This document shows positions 33,101-47,505 of a stretch of 64,000 nt of DNA, piece by piece; position 1 is the stretch's first letter; each line of letters starts with the position of its first letter. Source of the DNA: Argentina anserina. Lineage: Eukaryota > Streptophyta > Magnoliopsida > Rosales > Rosaceae. The stretch covers positions 13,454,001-13,518,000 of the forward strand of contig NC_065877.1 of the NCBI RefSeq assembly GCF_933775445.1, written 5' to 3'. A model generated the notes under the pieces. It saw nothing but the letters and a program-made list of their open reading frames with translations. It made no database searches and was not told where the DNA came from. Made by a program: the position numbers and the translations under genes.

Positions 33101-36100
33101 GATGAGGAAAGAAATAGCAGAACCAATTCAGGGAAAGAAATACACGATATTACTTTACCTGCTAACAAACTAGGCTTCAATGACAGATCCCACTGGAAAC
33201 TCTTTTTGTTGTTATCAAAATTAGTCTTTGCAACAATCAACGCAGTGACTGTTTGCCCAATTCTGAAGAAATTAAATGGATCTTCCAAAGCATCATCATT
33301 TACCTGCCCAAAAGGAGACCAAGCGAAAATGACCAGTTTGCCCAACAACTCAAAATAAAAAGTAAATTACATACAAAGAGTCATAAAAAGTCAAATTTAA
33401 GAAGGCTTAAATCAAATCGTTCATATATATTACCTCTGTTATATGGACCCGTCCATGAAAACCGATTCCAAACTTCAATCGTAGTTCAAGAGGCTTTATT
33501 TCAGTAATCTGGATGGTGAAAACATGTATTAAGCACAAGAAATGAATATTCTACCGGTTCAATATACACATTTTTTGACAGTTGTGGGTTGCAATACAAA
33601 ACAGAACAAGGAATAAAAGGAAAATCTCATAGCTGACAATTATTCTTAAGTTGCAAATAAAACCAAAAAAAGAAAGAAAAATGAAAAATAAAAATAAAAA
33701 CCTCTGCTTGGACCACAGATCCCACTTTGTAGCTGGATTTCTTTTTGGCCCTCTTAGAACCGGAAGTATCAGCTGACTCACTCAAAGAATTAAGTAACAA
33801 CAGCAATCTCCCAGCTGTCGCAGGGCCTGGAAGTGCCATTACCGTAGCATTGACACTGCATATTCAGTGATATAACCTCGGGTTACTGACAAATTCTAAA
33901 AAGTACTATAACTAGCATTTATACAATATGTAATGCAAAATGTGTGTCCTCAAATGTCTTTCACAGAGAGAGGGAGATGGGGAGAGAGAGAAATGGGGTA
34001 AGATTCTAGTATACCATTGAATCAAAAATTTATCCAAGGGAACAAGGCCAAATATCATAGAAATAAGGGAAAAACAGGAGTTTCACAGAGAACTATGAAT
34101 GAGCACCACGAGAATGATCACCTTTGTCCATTCAGAAACTGTTTCTGAGGGAACTTTTGAGTGTTGTAGTCAGAGACTGATGCATATCCTACAGCATAGT
34201 TATATTTTGGAATGGAAAGAACCTGCAACATGCATTACAAAAAAAAAAAGACAAAAAGAAGGTCATGATATCTACAAACCAATTTTGACACGTTATCATA
34301 TACAAGTTATGTCAACGTGAGAACTTGCCAGGTAATTGTCCTTCACAATCTCAACAACAGCATTTACGGTCTCATGTACCACCGGATCATCTGACACTTC
34401 TCTTCTCCGTTTCTGAAATCAATGCCATAAAGTTGATAAAAACAAGTTACGAGTTGGAAAGCAAAAGAGAAAGCTGAGGTAATGTACACTGTATTATGGG
34501 TCACGCAATGGAGGAACGGCAAACATTTGTTCACATTGTTTTTCCACTATTAACATAATCACTGCTGAGTACATTTAGATTCAAAAGCTTAACGAAAGTA
34601 AAAAGTTGGAGATAACTGGGAATGCATTTGACCTTGATATTTGTTTGGCTCTTAGAACTTTCTTGTTTTAACTTAGTACTGAATTCTGGTTTGAGCGATA
34701 GGTCAACAAGGTGCTCTGCTTTGGCAACATCAAGTACAACTGTTCGCACAATGGAGCCTGTTTCTATGGTGGTACCAGCTACTGAAAGGATTGCATAAAA
34801 AGAAAAAGAAAAAAAAGGAAATACATTACGGTCTGAAGAATAGGAAAAAATCATGTAATAAACCAAGCCATCAACAAAAAAACTGACATTGATAGTGTGT
34901 GATGAAACCGAAGACATCACTATATCTCTCAAAGCTGACAACAACTCCAATGTCCTTTGCCTCCTGGACCTTCCCTTCAACAACACTGCCAATGGAAAAT
35001 CCTTCTGACCAATTTGGTTTGAACTCTTTTGAATCCGACGATTGTAGCTTAGCAACCTAGACCACAACTCCACAAGAATCATTCTGAAGGTCAGGTTTGT
35101 ACAAATACCATACATGATTTTAAATATGAAACAATAAAGTACTAGAGATAGTATAGAAAGCTAATAGATATAATTGATCAAATATCTCAATAAAAGAAAG
35201 ACCACTTGTGTCCAGGATATAGTTTACCTTCTCCTCTGTCATAAAGTATTCCTGGATAAAGGAGGCATCTGTTGAAGAGCACGAAGACTGCTTCAATGAT
35301 AGTGTTATTCTACCTGTCTCAGTATTTACCTGACAGAAAATGAAGAGTTCAGAAATGTGGTTACTAATAAGTTTGACAAGTTTTAGATCACATACTCTAG
35401 TATTAAAAAGTTCACTAACATCAAGTATAGTACTCCGAACAGACTGGCCAATGTAAAATGCTTCCGAAAGATCCCCTTTATGGTCATCCATTGCCTAGCA
35501 AAATCAAATAGTGGATAGATATGAATTGATGATACTGAACTGCGGTAACGTAAGTAACTAAATAGGGACAAACGAAGTACCTTGTGCCTAGGGGAGAAAC
35601 CAGTCACACGCCCAAGGAAGCGAACAAAGCAACCAGTGTCGATTAAGTTACAAATGTAGCCCTAATCAAACAAATATCACCCACACCAATCAGATCACAA
35701 CAACCATTTGCACTTGTAAATCATAAAGAAAACCAACAGTTGCACAAATAAAATTTGGCTGAGAACTCTAGTTCCCATGAAAGAACTAACTTTACATGAG
35801 ACTCTAATTGCTTACATGTAACACCGTATTAGGATGAACTTGACTGACTTCTGAAGGAAGCTTGGGAGCTGAATTTATCAGAGAAGGTTTTGCAGATAGG
35901 ATCAAATTGTTGCCTTCAGTGTCTACATATATGGAAGAAAAAATCTAGGATTAATATTTTTACAGGAAAACATAAATGAATGAAACATTATTGACATTTT
36001 TAAATGCTTTTCCACTGCAAGGTTAATTAAGAGAAACTGACAATTGATATAAAGATAAGTCACCAAGGAGAACTTTCCGCACCTAACACCAATAATTGAT

Positions 36101-39100
36101 CAAATTCATAACCAGGCTTCAATACTGACTTCATCAAAGCAGCCAGCCCTGCATAATAATAATACTAAACAATATGAATACATCATACCAAAGAACACAA
36201 TAAATCGATAATCAAGATCTCTAAGGAAAGAATAAGTACCATGATGATCTGCCAAGTGATCTGTAAATATTGTACCCATTGAGTAACCTTTTGCATTCAC
36301 ATAAACCACGACAGCATTGGGGGTTACCCGGTCAACGACTCCTGAAACAAGGCTTCCCAACTTCACCATATCATCCTCAGAAACCCTGAAAAGTGAGCAC
36401 TTAAATAACTTGGATAATAATGTTGATACCTTCCTTTCCATTTTATTATGAATCTTGATAACGTAAAAATTAGTCCAACCTAGTTTTCACATCAACTCAA
36501 GATTACATACATCAGTACATTTGTGGTCATATCACATGACCTGTTGATACTACAGAGATAAAAAGTCATTGGGCAAGAAGGTTGAACCTTGGAGGCCGTA
36601 TTATCAAGCTAAGTTTGATTCGTCTGGATGTAGCATTAGCGCCTATAATTCTACACTTGACAACTTGTCCAACATGATACATTGCATTTGGGTCAGATCC
36701 TGGCTCCAATCCAAGTTCAGATCTGTTTTCATAAAATCACTAGTCAATAAGAAAGCAAACTCTAAAGACCACTCAAACTCAGAAGACATGAAAAAAGAAA
36801 CAACATCTTAAAGTAACTATTTACTTCTTTAGTAAACATGTTTGTATATTCAATGGTGACATATACAAAATATGGAAAATGTCTTCAAACATTTATGAAA
36901 AAGATAACAACAAAGAATAGAGAAGAAGATATTGCAAGTAGTCATATACCGAATATGGCATGTATCATCTTGTGGAGACATTCAGTAAAAAGTAAAGAAG
37001 AAAAATTAATAGTAATAATAATATAATAATAATAAATTTCAAGTAGTAAAGGCCTCGCCTTGGGGCAAATCCTTGGACTCCATTGTAGAAATGGACAAAG
37101 CATCCACGTTCTTCAATCTTTCTTATCCACCCATGTGTTATCAATCCATCAGCAGCATCAGCATATGAACTAAGAATCCCTAGTTTCGACTTGACCTGTG
37201 ATCCAGCAAATGGTGCATCAAACAACAGACAAGAGAGGCTAATTCTGAACGAAGAAATAAAGATCTATATATTCACACACACACACAAAAACACCCAACA
37301 CCACACAAAATCAAGGTGTGGTCCCCAAGGCATATCTTTTTTTGCCAGAAATCATGGGTTGCGGCATTTAGTTGAGATGTGTACATATAAGTATTCGTGT
37401 TCTTATTTTTAAACAGAAGATATGACCCAATTAGTGTTCTGTAATTGATATCCCCACTGATAGAGACATACGAACATACCTTATGCAGTCTAACTATTAA
37501 ACTGCATGAGGTATTGAACACAGAGCAGTCTTTCTGTTCTGATCTATTTAACCTAATACTATTGAATTATAGCCAGCAAATAATAACTCTTCTGACAGTC
37601 TGACACGGTATTAACAAATAGGGTTATCCATTGAAAGGTAACTCCAGAACGTTTTATTTAGAAGTGGTCTATAAGGAAGCATGTGTTTATGCAATACCAA
37701 GCCAAATAATAAAATATATACATACACAAAATATAAGGAGAAAAAAACTTGAAAGACAAGACATAACATACAAGTGTTTTCTTGTGAGTAACAGTTATTC
37801 TTTTGGACTTGCAACCAAGCACACGGAAGATAAGTTCAGCACCAATCTGCAATAGCGGCATACGAAATGAAACTAAAAAGTTACAAAATTACTTTACCAA
37901 GGAGAAGCCACAAAACAATTATTAAAGTTTATAAGGAATATGATCTACCTTAAATTTTTTCTTAGGCTTTGCAATTTCAAATTCAGACATATGAGTAAGA
38001 GGACAAAGAGCTTTCACACCACCAGGGAATTGCACAATAGCCCCAAAGCTGTCAACAGCTATTATTTTGCCTCTCACGACCATCCCAGGCTTGACATCAG
38101 AGTGAGTAAAAACTGACCCTTCAAACGCACTTGCCTGCTTGAAAGAAAACAATTTAGAGACTGATAATTTAGAGGATAAAAAACATAAAATTTTCAACAA
38201 TCAAAGGAAGGAAATCACCAATGGTGAAGGAAATATGCTAAAGAGTAACCTAACTCTTCTTTATCTTGCTAAAAAATGAACAATAAAAAATAAAAGGACA
38301 GCGTACAGGGTATTCACCAATAAAAATTGTTGATTCAGAACTATCGTCAATAGAGAGCAAAGAGATTAGTTCTTAATTTTTCTAGATGGCCTATGCTCCA
38401 AGGAACTAAATCAACACCCATGGTACGAAATGCAACAAAAGGAGAGCCATTAGCATATTCAGTCAGCAACAGATGTCATTTAGTTGATTTCCATCAAAGT
38501 GGGACTCATTTCTCAACAAGTGACAACCATGCATATGAGAAAATAGACAACATGCAAGTCAGCTACTAAAAACAAAGCTTGGGAAGCATTACCTTCAATA
38601 TCCCTGTCGCAAGCCCTTCCAAGTACCTAAACCCAAGAATTCTGACACGAACATGAGTACCTTCCTTGAACTTCTTTTCAAGCTTCCGAACTTCTTCGGC
38701 CACATCAGATATCTGATTATCATAATTTAGGAAGAGAAATAAAAAATCAATATATATAGACTATAGGGTGATGCCTGTGTAATCAGATTGAACCTTAAAA
38801 AAGAGCCATGAAATGAACATACACTAACGTAGGCCGGAGTTGAAATTTGAGTTGATGGTATTTCAAGCAGAAGGCCCAATCCTCTATCAACTCTCACTAC
38901 CTTTGCATCGTCACATATATCTCCAATTTTGACATGCTGCACATGACTAAGTTACTAAAACATGAAAGGAACTACAAAGTAATAATCTCAAAAAGAGGGG
39001 AGAGAGAGAGAGAGAAATGAGTGTATGAAAGCTCATTATTAAAACTGTATTATTCTCTTCCTCTCCTACCATCAGAAGAATAACCTAATAGTGTTTTCTG

Positions 39101-42100
39101 GAAAATACTATTTGCAGGACTGTTCAATGTTGATAGTGACCCAAACAAAAAGCGCTAAAAACTGAAGCAAAAAAAAAATAGGAAAAGGAAAATAATTTGA
39201 TCAGCATCTACTTAACAAGAAAAATGACCCATGATATCTGCCCTTCCCAGCGTATATTAAATACGAACCAGGCATGACTGGTATTTAGTACAACATGTGA
39301 GCACCCAGACTATGGTTGCAGAATAAGTAACAGAAAAATTCGAACCAGGATAGACAAACTAATGATTCCAAAAATTATTTTCACACGCATTCCATCATTG
39401 AACAGTTTTTATGAATTTGAAATAACTTACTGCTGGAGGAGCCTTGTTGCGAACAAGATGTGGATTCAGTGTCAAACCAACAGCCCTCGATGAAGGATCG
39501 ACAAATAATATTCGAGCATTGAGCTAAACATAACAGTGGAAAATAATTAGAGGCATAAAACTTAACCGCAAAATTAACTCAACACACCAAGGTTAGAAAA
39601 TGGCACCAATACATAATTTAGTTTAAATTATGTTTCCATTTGCAACCAAAACCATAAGAGCATGATGACTACTGGGACATAATTTAAAGGCTTAGCACTT
39701 ACCTTCTTATTTTGATTGTAATCTTCCTTCCAGTTTGTAGTAGGATAACTATTTTGTAGATGAAATATATCAACCTGCAAAATGAAATGGAGAATATAGA
39801 TATTGAGTAGAAATCAACTTCAAAAACACATTGTTGTCCAGTTGTCTTGCCATTATTGAAGATGTTGTAGGGATAGCAACTTACAGTTCCAGTAAAATAC
39901 GTAAGAAACGATAACATGACCCCATTTTCAAGGGTGGATAACACACGAGCATTGACCATCATCCCCGGAACAAGTAGATCAATTGAAATGCCCTTGAGAT
40001 CTTTGGTCTGTAAATGTTCATAAAAAAATTTATTAAATAAGCAAGACTTCAATGAGAAACGACAAACATTATAATGGATTTTAAAACTGCTGTTGATTTT
40101 ATTAGAACTTCCATATAAAAGTATAAAAAGGAAAAATAAAAAATGAACAAACAAGTCAAACATACAAATTTATGAATAATAGCATAGGGGACATACCACA
40201 GACTTAGACACTATCTCTGAGTCAGAACTCATGTGAACAACCTTGCGGATTTTGTCAACTCTTTTAACAGCAGCTTGAAGGAGTTGACCACTGCTCATTT
40301 GAACCTCCTTGCCGTCTGTAAGGGACAAAGAGATTACGCCAAAATACATAGGATAACCAAATAATCATGAAAAGAGTATTTACAATGAAATAGAAAAATA
40401 CTGAAGCACATCAACAGATTACAGATACAATCACCCATTCTACAGTGGACTAGTACATCTCAATTTCCATTAGCCATGCAACCAAAAAAATTCATGATCC
40501 TATACTCATGAATAGAATGCCTCAAACCAAAAATTGACTCCTCTGCCTAATCCGCTCTTCCAAGGAAAGGAGAAGGGGGGGGGAGTAATAAAAAGTGTCA
40601 GCTATACGAATCATGTCCTCTATTACACCTATTCATGGGAAACATTTTAATTTTACCAACAATTACAAATGTTACTATTCCTTTACTTCTTCTCCAAGCC
40701 CTACTCTCATTGTTTATTTAATCATTCCAAGTATAACACCTATCTACCTTTCATTAAACAAGTTCAATCTATAGTTGTCAGGACCGATCTAAAGACAGCT
40801 AAGGCACTACAAAGTACATCAAACTGCAGTTAACTTACCAGCTTGGCTAATTTTTTGCAGAAAACCTGTGAACGAAGATGAGCCAAAATGCAGAATGTAA
40901 CCATGGTCTTCAACGCTTTTAATATAGGCTGTAAGGACCTGAAAAAAAAAAAAGTGGCCAAGAAAATGTTTAGAAAACAACTCACATACAGAAATGCCAT
41001 AGCCCATAGCAATCATAATCTGGACCCAACATAGATCTCAAAACGGTGGATCAGTATTAAAACGCAAAATTTTGACAATAGCTTGTTAATTATTTTTTTT
41101 CTATAAAGATTGTTATTTTTTGTTTTCATATCCTTGGCAGATTTTCACATTTGGTTACATACCATTGAAAAAATTAAAAAAGTTAAAACCAAAGTGGTCA
41201 GTCATCTCCATTTTAGTTTAGTCACATACCATTCCTTCTTGAACAGAATCCAAAGTGAAGCCCTTATGCAACAAAGAGAGGCGCAGAGAAAGCCAGATCT
41301 TCTGTTTCCCTTTCTCTTTCTTATCCTCGTCCAACTGTAACACAATGCAAGATACCAGCTGCCCAATCCGGAACATACTAGGGAGAACACTATCTACTAA
41401 TGCCTGGTCAACATTAAAATGGCACTACTTAGACCACTGAAAATGTAGTCTTCCAAACCCTAAACACGAACATTCTCATACAAAATAAGTACACCAATCC
41501 TCTATTTACCTCAGTTTCGTCATCCAAAATAGGATCAAAAGCATCGGAAGCTCGAACCAATCCACGCAGGCCCCCTGGAAGACTGATGACAAGGTCCTTT
41601 TCGTTCACTTCAGCAACAACTCCCCAGACCTTGATCCCCGGAGTTATATTCTGACCATATACAAAGCAATAAATAAGCGCACCAACAATCTCGATTCCAT
41701 ACAGCACAATGTACCCAAAGTAACACACATTTCGTCGACGCAAGCTAAATGTTAAACAGAAGAATAATTATAATATTTTGGGAGAAGGAAACCTTGATAG
41801 TGATCTTGTTAGCATATCTAGGCAGCTTCCCAGAGATACCATCCCCGAAAAGCGAGCCCAATTCGTCCTCCTGGCTCTCCTTGGGAGCCCTTTTCTTTTT
41901 CTTGTTGAGGTCCCTCTCCTCCGCCTCGAACTCGGCGTCAACCTCTGCCCTAATTTCATCTCGCTCTTTTCGATTCAGAGAGCTCCCTCCACCTATTCAA
42001 TTTAAACCAACAAATAAAAAACACATCCGAATTAGAAAAAGTTTTGGAACTGAAAAGAAGAAGAGAAAGGAGTGAGATTGAGGGGAGTGGTGATACCTCG

Positions 42101-42253
42101 GGGGAAGTCAGGGACGTCGTCGTCGAGCTGCAAAGCCGCCGCGGCGTTGGTGTTGTTGTGGTCTTTGGTTGGTTTGAATGGCTTTTTGGAGGACTTGTTG
42201 AACTTGGGAGGGTCTCTGGGATTCTTCTGGGGCTTCTTGGAAGAAGGAGCCAT
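27169..42253 (-). CDS. RRP5: RRP5 / PDCD11 homologue, pre-rRNA processing factor
   Basis: Nucleolar factor that joins the 90S and pre-60S particles and is needed for cleavages at A0-A3. The N-terminus (MAPSSKKPQKN, ATG 42251-42253) is basic; then many S1 RNA-binding repeats follow (for example LPGGLRGLVRASD, FPGGVKALCPLTHMSE, GPHMYGRVHYSELSD), then an acidic linker (28750-29125) and C-terminal HAT repeats (AEKILPKHKQIKFLSQ, NPKRTDLWSVYLD), ending ...SYVENTVA and TGA 27169-27171. About 40 exons with GT-AG borders. Approximate exons: 42097-42253, 41793-41992, 41510-41650, 41230-41403, 40839-40938, 40197-40318, 39885-40009, 39704-39776, 39431-39524, 38823-38939, 38594-38713, 37949-38136, 37768-37848, 37060-37196, 36587-36721, 36240-36386, 36084-36147, 35817-35922, 35582-35661, then to 32150-31505 (largest S1 exon), 31001-31138, 30710-30908, 28750-29125, 28478-28654, 28084-28182, 27840-28000, 27535-27768, 27362-27448, 27169-27276. 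No lesion noticed; probably functional. Arabidopsis counterpart: At3g11964. Confidence 0.92.
29130..30455 (-). other. long RRP5 intron
   Basis: At about 1.3 kb this is the longest RRP5 intron, between the last S1 part and the acidic linker/HAT exons. I see no gene or element termini inside it. Confidence 0.5.
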
Positions 42254-42480
42254 AGTGGTGGTGGTGGCGGGGAGCGACTGGGGGAAGTGCGACTGGGTTT
42301 TAGAGAGGTTTTTGCGGAACCTGAAGAAAAGGGTTTAGGGCGACTAGGCCAAGGTTTTGATTAATATTGGACCAAAACGATGTCGTTTTTCACTTCTTTT
42401 TTTGGGTGTTTATAAAACGGTGGGAAGGGGTTGTCTTGATTCTTGAACTCTAGTCTGAGTACAAAGTACAAACCATAGTT
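42254..42480 (-). promoter_or_regulatory. RRP5 upstream region with telo-box-like motif
   Basis: On the minus strand CCCTAAACCC (42329-42338) lies about 80 bases before the ATG. Telo-box type motifs (AAACCCTA) are common in plant genes for ribosome biogenesis, so the match fits the gene's role. No clear TATA box. Confidence 0.4.
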
Positions 42481-42576
42481 GGAGAGAGATTTTCAGAAGA
42501 AGAAGAATCACATAAGCATTATGGTTCTCCTACTTTCTTGAGAACGTATTACCTGGTGCAAAAGTGTGGGAAAATT

Positions 42577-42710
42577 CTATGGTGCAGCGCTGCATGCGTG
42601 CAGCGCCCTTAATCCACCGTCCATACACTTCACATATCTCATGTACATTTCAAGACACCCTCTATCCACCGTCTGATTCGGTATGTATGATATGCAGCGC
42701 TGCACCATAG
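42577..42710. mobile_element. 134-bp MITE-like element with palindromic ends
   Basis: Perfect 19-bp inverted termini, CTATGGTGCAGCGCTGCAT at 42577-42595 and its complement at 42692-42710. Inner parts are also inversely similar (CCACCGTC blocks). The terminus itself holds the palindrome GCAGCGCTGC. No convincing target duplication. It lies between RRP5 and the SR gene. Confidence 0.65.
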
Positions 42711-43496
42711 ACGAATCTCAAAAGTGTGTCTCGTTTGCTTGTAATGCATAAATGTGATCTTAAGCACATCAGCATCATCACTTGAGGTGTCAATATCAAT
42801 TTCTCCAATACCACGTCTAAGTGAGAAGTACGGACACAATACAATACGTGGACACGTCAAATAAAACACAATTTGGCATAGGTTGCATCGCGATTCTATC
42901 AGAGAAGATGCAATAATAACCCCCACTGTTTTCTCTTTGATTGCCCGCCCTATGCCGATACACGCGTGTCTGAAAATCAATTCGTTGTCCAAGGCGTGTC
43001 TGAAAACTAATTCACGTATCAAACTGTATTTACGCGTGTCGTCACGTGTATGTGTCCGTGTAGCGTGTCGTCACATGTCTGTCTCCGTGTAGCATGTATG
43101 TGCATCATAGTATCTAACGTACTCGCATGTTGTGAACGACGGTTTCATAATTTTGAAAATAAATCTATGAGAACGGCAGGGACCTTCTGTTATACATAAC
43201 TACAACGAATGGCAAATTCACCAAACTGAATCCTCATCAATATAAACAACATATAGAGTAGAGTAACACAAACCCCACAGCAAGAACCTTCTCGAACGTC
43301 ACTATATTTAAAAGGCCAATCTCTGTGATAGCCGAAGCCACAACCGTTCAATCGCAAAGCTCTTGTCTCCGATCGCCTGACGGCCCAATCTCCACAAGTA
43401 CGGTACCTTCCTTTTTAAATTTGACTCCAAACACCAATTTCTTAACGATTTTTTGATTCAGTTTTGTCGGGGTTTGTTGTAAAAGGTTAGAGAAAA
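42711..43496 (+). promoter_or_regulatory. upstream region of the SR gene with CGTGTC-rich repeats
   Basis: 42780-43110 holds many short repeats of the GACACG/CGTGTC type (GTGTCGTCACGTGTATGTGTCCGTGTAGC, in two near copies around 43036-43095). A TATA-like TATATTTAAA is near 43302, about 195 bases before the ATG, and a pyrimidine-rich leader follows. The repeats include G-box-like CACGTG cores, but no function is shown. Confidence 0.45.
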
Positions 43497-45377
<1,881 letters not shown>

Positions 45378-45418
45378 GGCAGGAGCCGCAGTCAGAGTTT
45401 GGACTACTCTCGCTAGGG

Positions 45419-46001
45419 TACTCAATAGATTGATTACCTGATCAGGAGCTAGAATCTTACGTTAGAATTTGTGGTATGAATAAAATGGGTACCATGTGTC
45501 CTGTGAGATGTATTGTTTGTACCAGCTGCTGTCGTTGTGTTCTAGTACTATTTTGTTCAGGCTTGTTTTATGATCAACATTCTGTTTGAATATTTTGGAA
45601 TGAATATTTTTTGTTCATCAATTACTAAATTTTGTGACTTGCTATTTGCCCTGAAAGTGAAGCGAACTGCGATACTGGCTTCAGAAATCTAACACGACTC
45701 CCTGTTCTGTTCCTACTACAGAAACACAAGCGTTCAGTACATTGTATTCGAAGGTCTGGCTTGTCTCCCCCCAATCGTTCAGACATATAGTCTATTTACT
45801 CTCACTCACACTCACACTGTATGAATTAACAGAAGCATGGTTGTACACTTGTACTTCTTACACTGGTGTATATACTTTATGCTTGCCAAAAATGGAATCA
45901 GATTGGTAACATATTTTACATGATGTTAAAATACTTCAATGCTTTTACACAGCTCTTCCTATTGCAACAAGGAAAGTGCTTCTAAAAGGCGAAGCCAACA
46001 C
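45419..46001. other. convergent 3' flanks
   Basis: 3'UTRs of the SR gene (plus) and the F-box gene (minus). No other gene seen. Confidence 0.5.
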
Positions 46002-47003
46002 TCATATCTCCACAAAACAACCGGACTGAACGAACCCAGAGAAGTCCTCACACACATCCACCTTCCTCAGCTTCCCATTTTCCCCTTCCCGCAAAAAAAA
46101 CCCATGCGGTTCACCTTGGTAACCCGACCCGGACACAAAGGCCCACTTACCCAATTCCACCCCGCACGGCCCACATCTCACCGCCGAATCCCTCTCCCCC
46201 CAACTAAACAACCTCCCATCCTTCCCAATCCCCACGCTCGACCTCGGACACTCCCCCGCCCTCCACGCGTCCTCGACCCGCCTCCACCGACCCGACCCGA
46301 TCTCATAAACCTCCGCGCTCCCCACAAACTCCCCCTGACTCTCCGTACCGTACCCGCTCACCACCCAAAACAACGACCCGTTTACAATCCCCTCACACTC
46401 GTCTCGCTCCTCACTCATCCCACTCAACTCGTCAGCCCTGACGTCATAAACCCTCGCCGACCTCAGCGCGTTCTTGCTCTCGTCGTGCCCGCCGGAGACG
46501 TACAACCGGCCGTCCATCTCCCCGGCGGCAAAGAACGACCGGACCTCCGGCATCTCCCTCCCTCTGCTCCACCGCTGCGTCGTGAACTCGTAGACGAACA
46601 CGTCCCTCACCGGGTGGTAACTCGCCGGGTCCCACCCGCCCATCACCACCAGCTTCCCCTCCGAGCTTGTCACCTGACAGAACAGCGGCAGCCCCTCCGG
46701 GTACTTCGGAACCGGGTCGACCCGGGCCCATTCCCCGCTCTCCGGGTCGAAAACGGAGATTCCGTAGACGACGGGCCCGGCCTGCTTCGACCCGGGTCGG
46801 ACCGGAAGCGCTTGGATTAGAGAAGCGGCCTTGTGGGTGAGGCCGGATTGCTTTCTGTAGTTGTAGAAGTCTCTGCTTTTGATGAGGTGCTCCCAGCGGC
46901 GGCAGACTCGGGAGGCGACTCCGTGGGCCGAGTAGTGCAGCCGAGTCAGACACTCGTACGCGATTTCTTCGGGCAAACCGGGTATCAGCTCGGTCAATTC
47001 CAT
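46002..47003 (-). CDS. F-box/kelch-repeat protein, KMD-like
   Basis: Intronless, 333 residues. I start at the Met at 47001-47003 (MELTELIPGLPEE) because an F-box follows at once and a TATA box lies 70 bases upstream; the reading frame stays open further 5' without homology. The F-box is residues 5-45 (LIPGLPEEIAYECLTRL...VCRRWEHLI). Kelch blades follow, with GGWDP, SGGHDESKNALRSARVYD and ERDECEGIV motifs. The layout matches the KISS ME DEADLY group (Arabidopsis At1g80440/At2g44130 type), SCF E3 subunits that mark type-B response regulators of cytokinin signalling and phenylalanine ammonia-lyase for degradation. The exact paralogue cannot be set by eye. The coding region is much GC-richer than its surroundings. 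Appears intact. Confidence 0.88.
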   Translation of the reverse strand: MELTELIPGLPEEIAYECLTRLHYSAHGVASRVCRRWEHLIKSRDFYNYRKQSGLTHKAASLIQALPVRPGSKQAGPVVYGISVFDPESGEWARVDPVPKYPEGLPLFCQVTSSEGKLVVMGGWDPASYHPVRDVFVYEFTTQRWSRGREMPEVRSFFAAGEMDGRLYVSGGHDESKNALRSARVYDVRADELSGMSEERDECEGIVNGSLFWVVSGYGTESQGEFVGSAEVYEIGSGRWRRVEDAWRAGECPRSSVGIGKDGRLFSWGERDSAVRCGPCGVELGKWAFVSGSGYQGEPHGFFLREGENGKLRKVDVCEDFSGFVQSGCFVEI

Positions 47004-47073
47004 TTTTGCGGGATTAGGATATTTTTTCTGTTTTGTATTTTGATATGTAGATTTGGTGGCATTTTGAGTTGGG

Positions 47074-47081
47074 TATTTATA
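47074..47081 (-). promoter_or_regulatory. TATA box of the F-box/kelch gene
   Basis: TATAAATA on the minus strand, 71 bases upstream of the chosen ATG. It supports the start at 47003. Confidence 0.65.
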
Positions 47082-47505
47082 GGGCAAAAAATACGAGTAG
47101 AGAATCCCACCGGCGTGAAATCGACGGCTAGTTGCCCGAAAATGGAGGCAAAAATCCACGAGCTGGACACGCGGCGCATGCGGATTTGACACATGGATTC
47201 TGCCCCACGGTTATAGTCCAATCGAGGGTGAGCATGGACTTGGGCCGGGTCGGGTTTGGGAGGGGGGACTAATGGGTTTGACTGGTTGTTTTATGGAAAG
47301 CGGTTTTTTAGTCTTGGATAAGGGCTGACTGTGTATGGTGGGTCCCACATGGAACTCCTACCGGGCTAACGTGGATTGTGGACAAAGAATAGCATGGCTG
47401 CATGGGAGTGATGGGACACTGGAGTTTGGATATAAATCATGTCATATTTAATTACAACTAGATATTATGTCATTTCTGTAAAATATATATATTGTATCAT
47501 TGATT

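Noticed and set aside
41749..42364. Several plus-strand ORFs at the RRP5 start
   Set aside because: They are antisense to the first two RRP5 exons and have no homology of their own.
45939..46820. A 293-codon plus-strand ORF opposite the F-box/kelch gene
   Set aside because: It is the antisense shadow of a GC-rich coding region. Its translation is Pro/Arg/His-rich with no domain.
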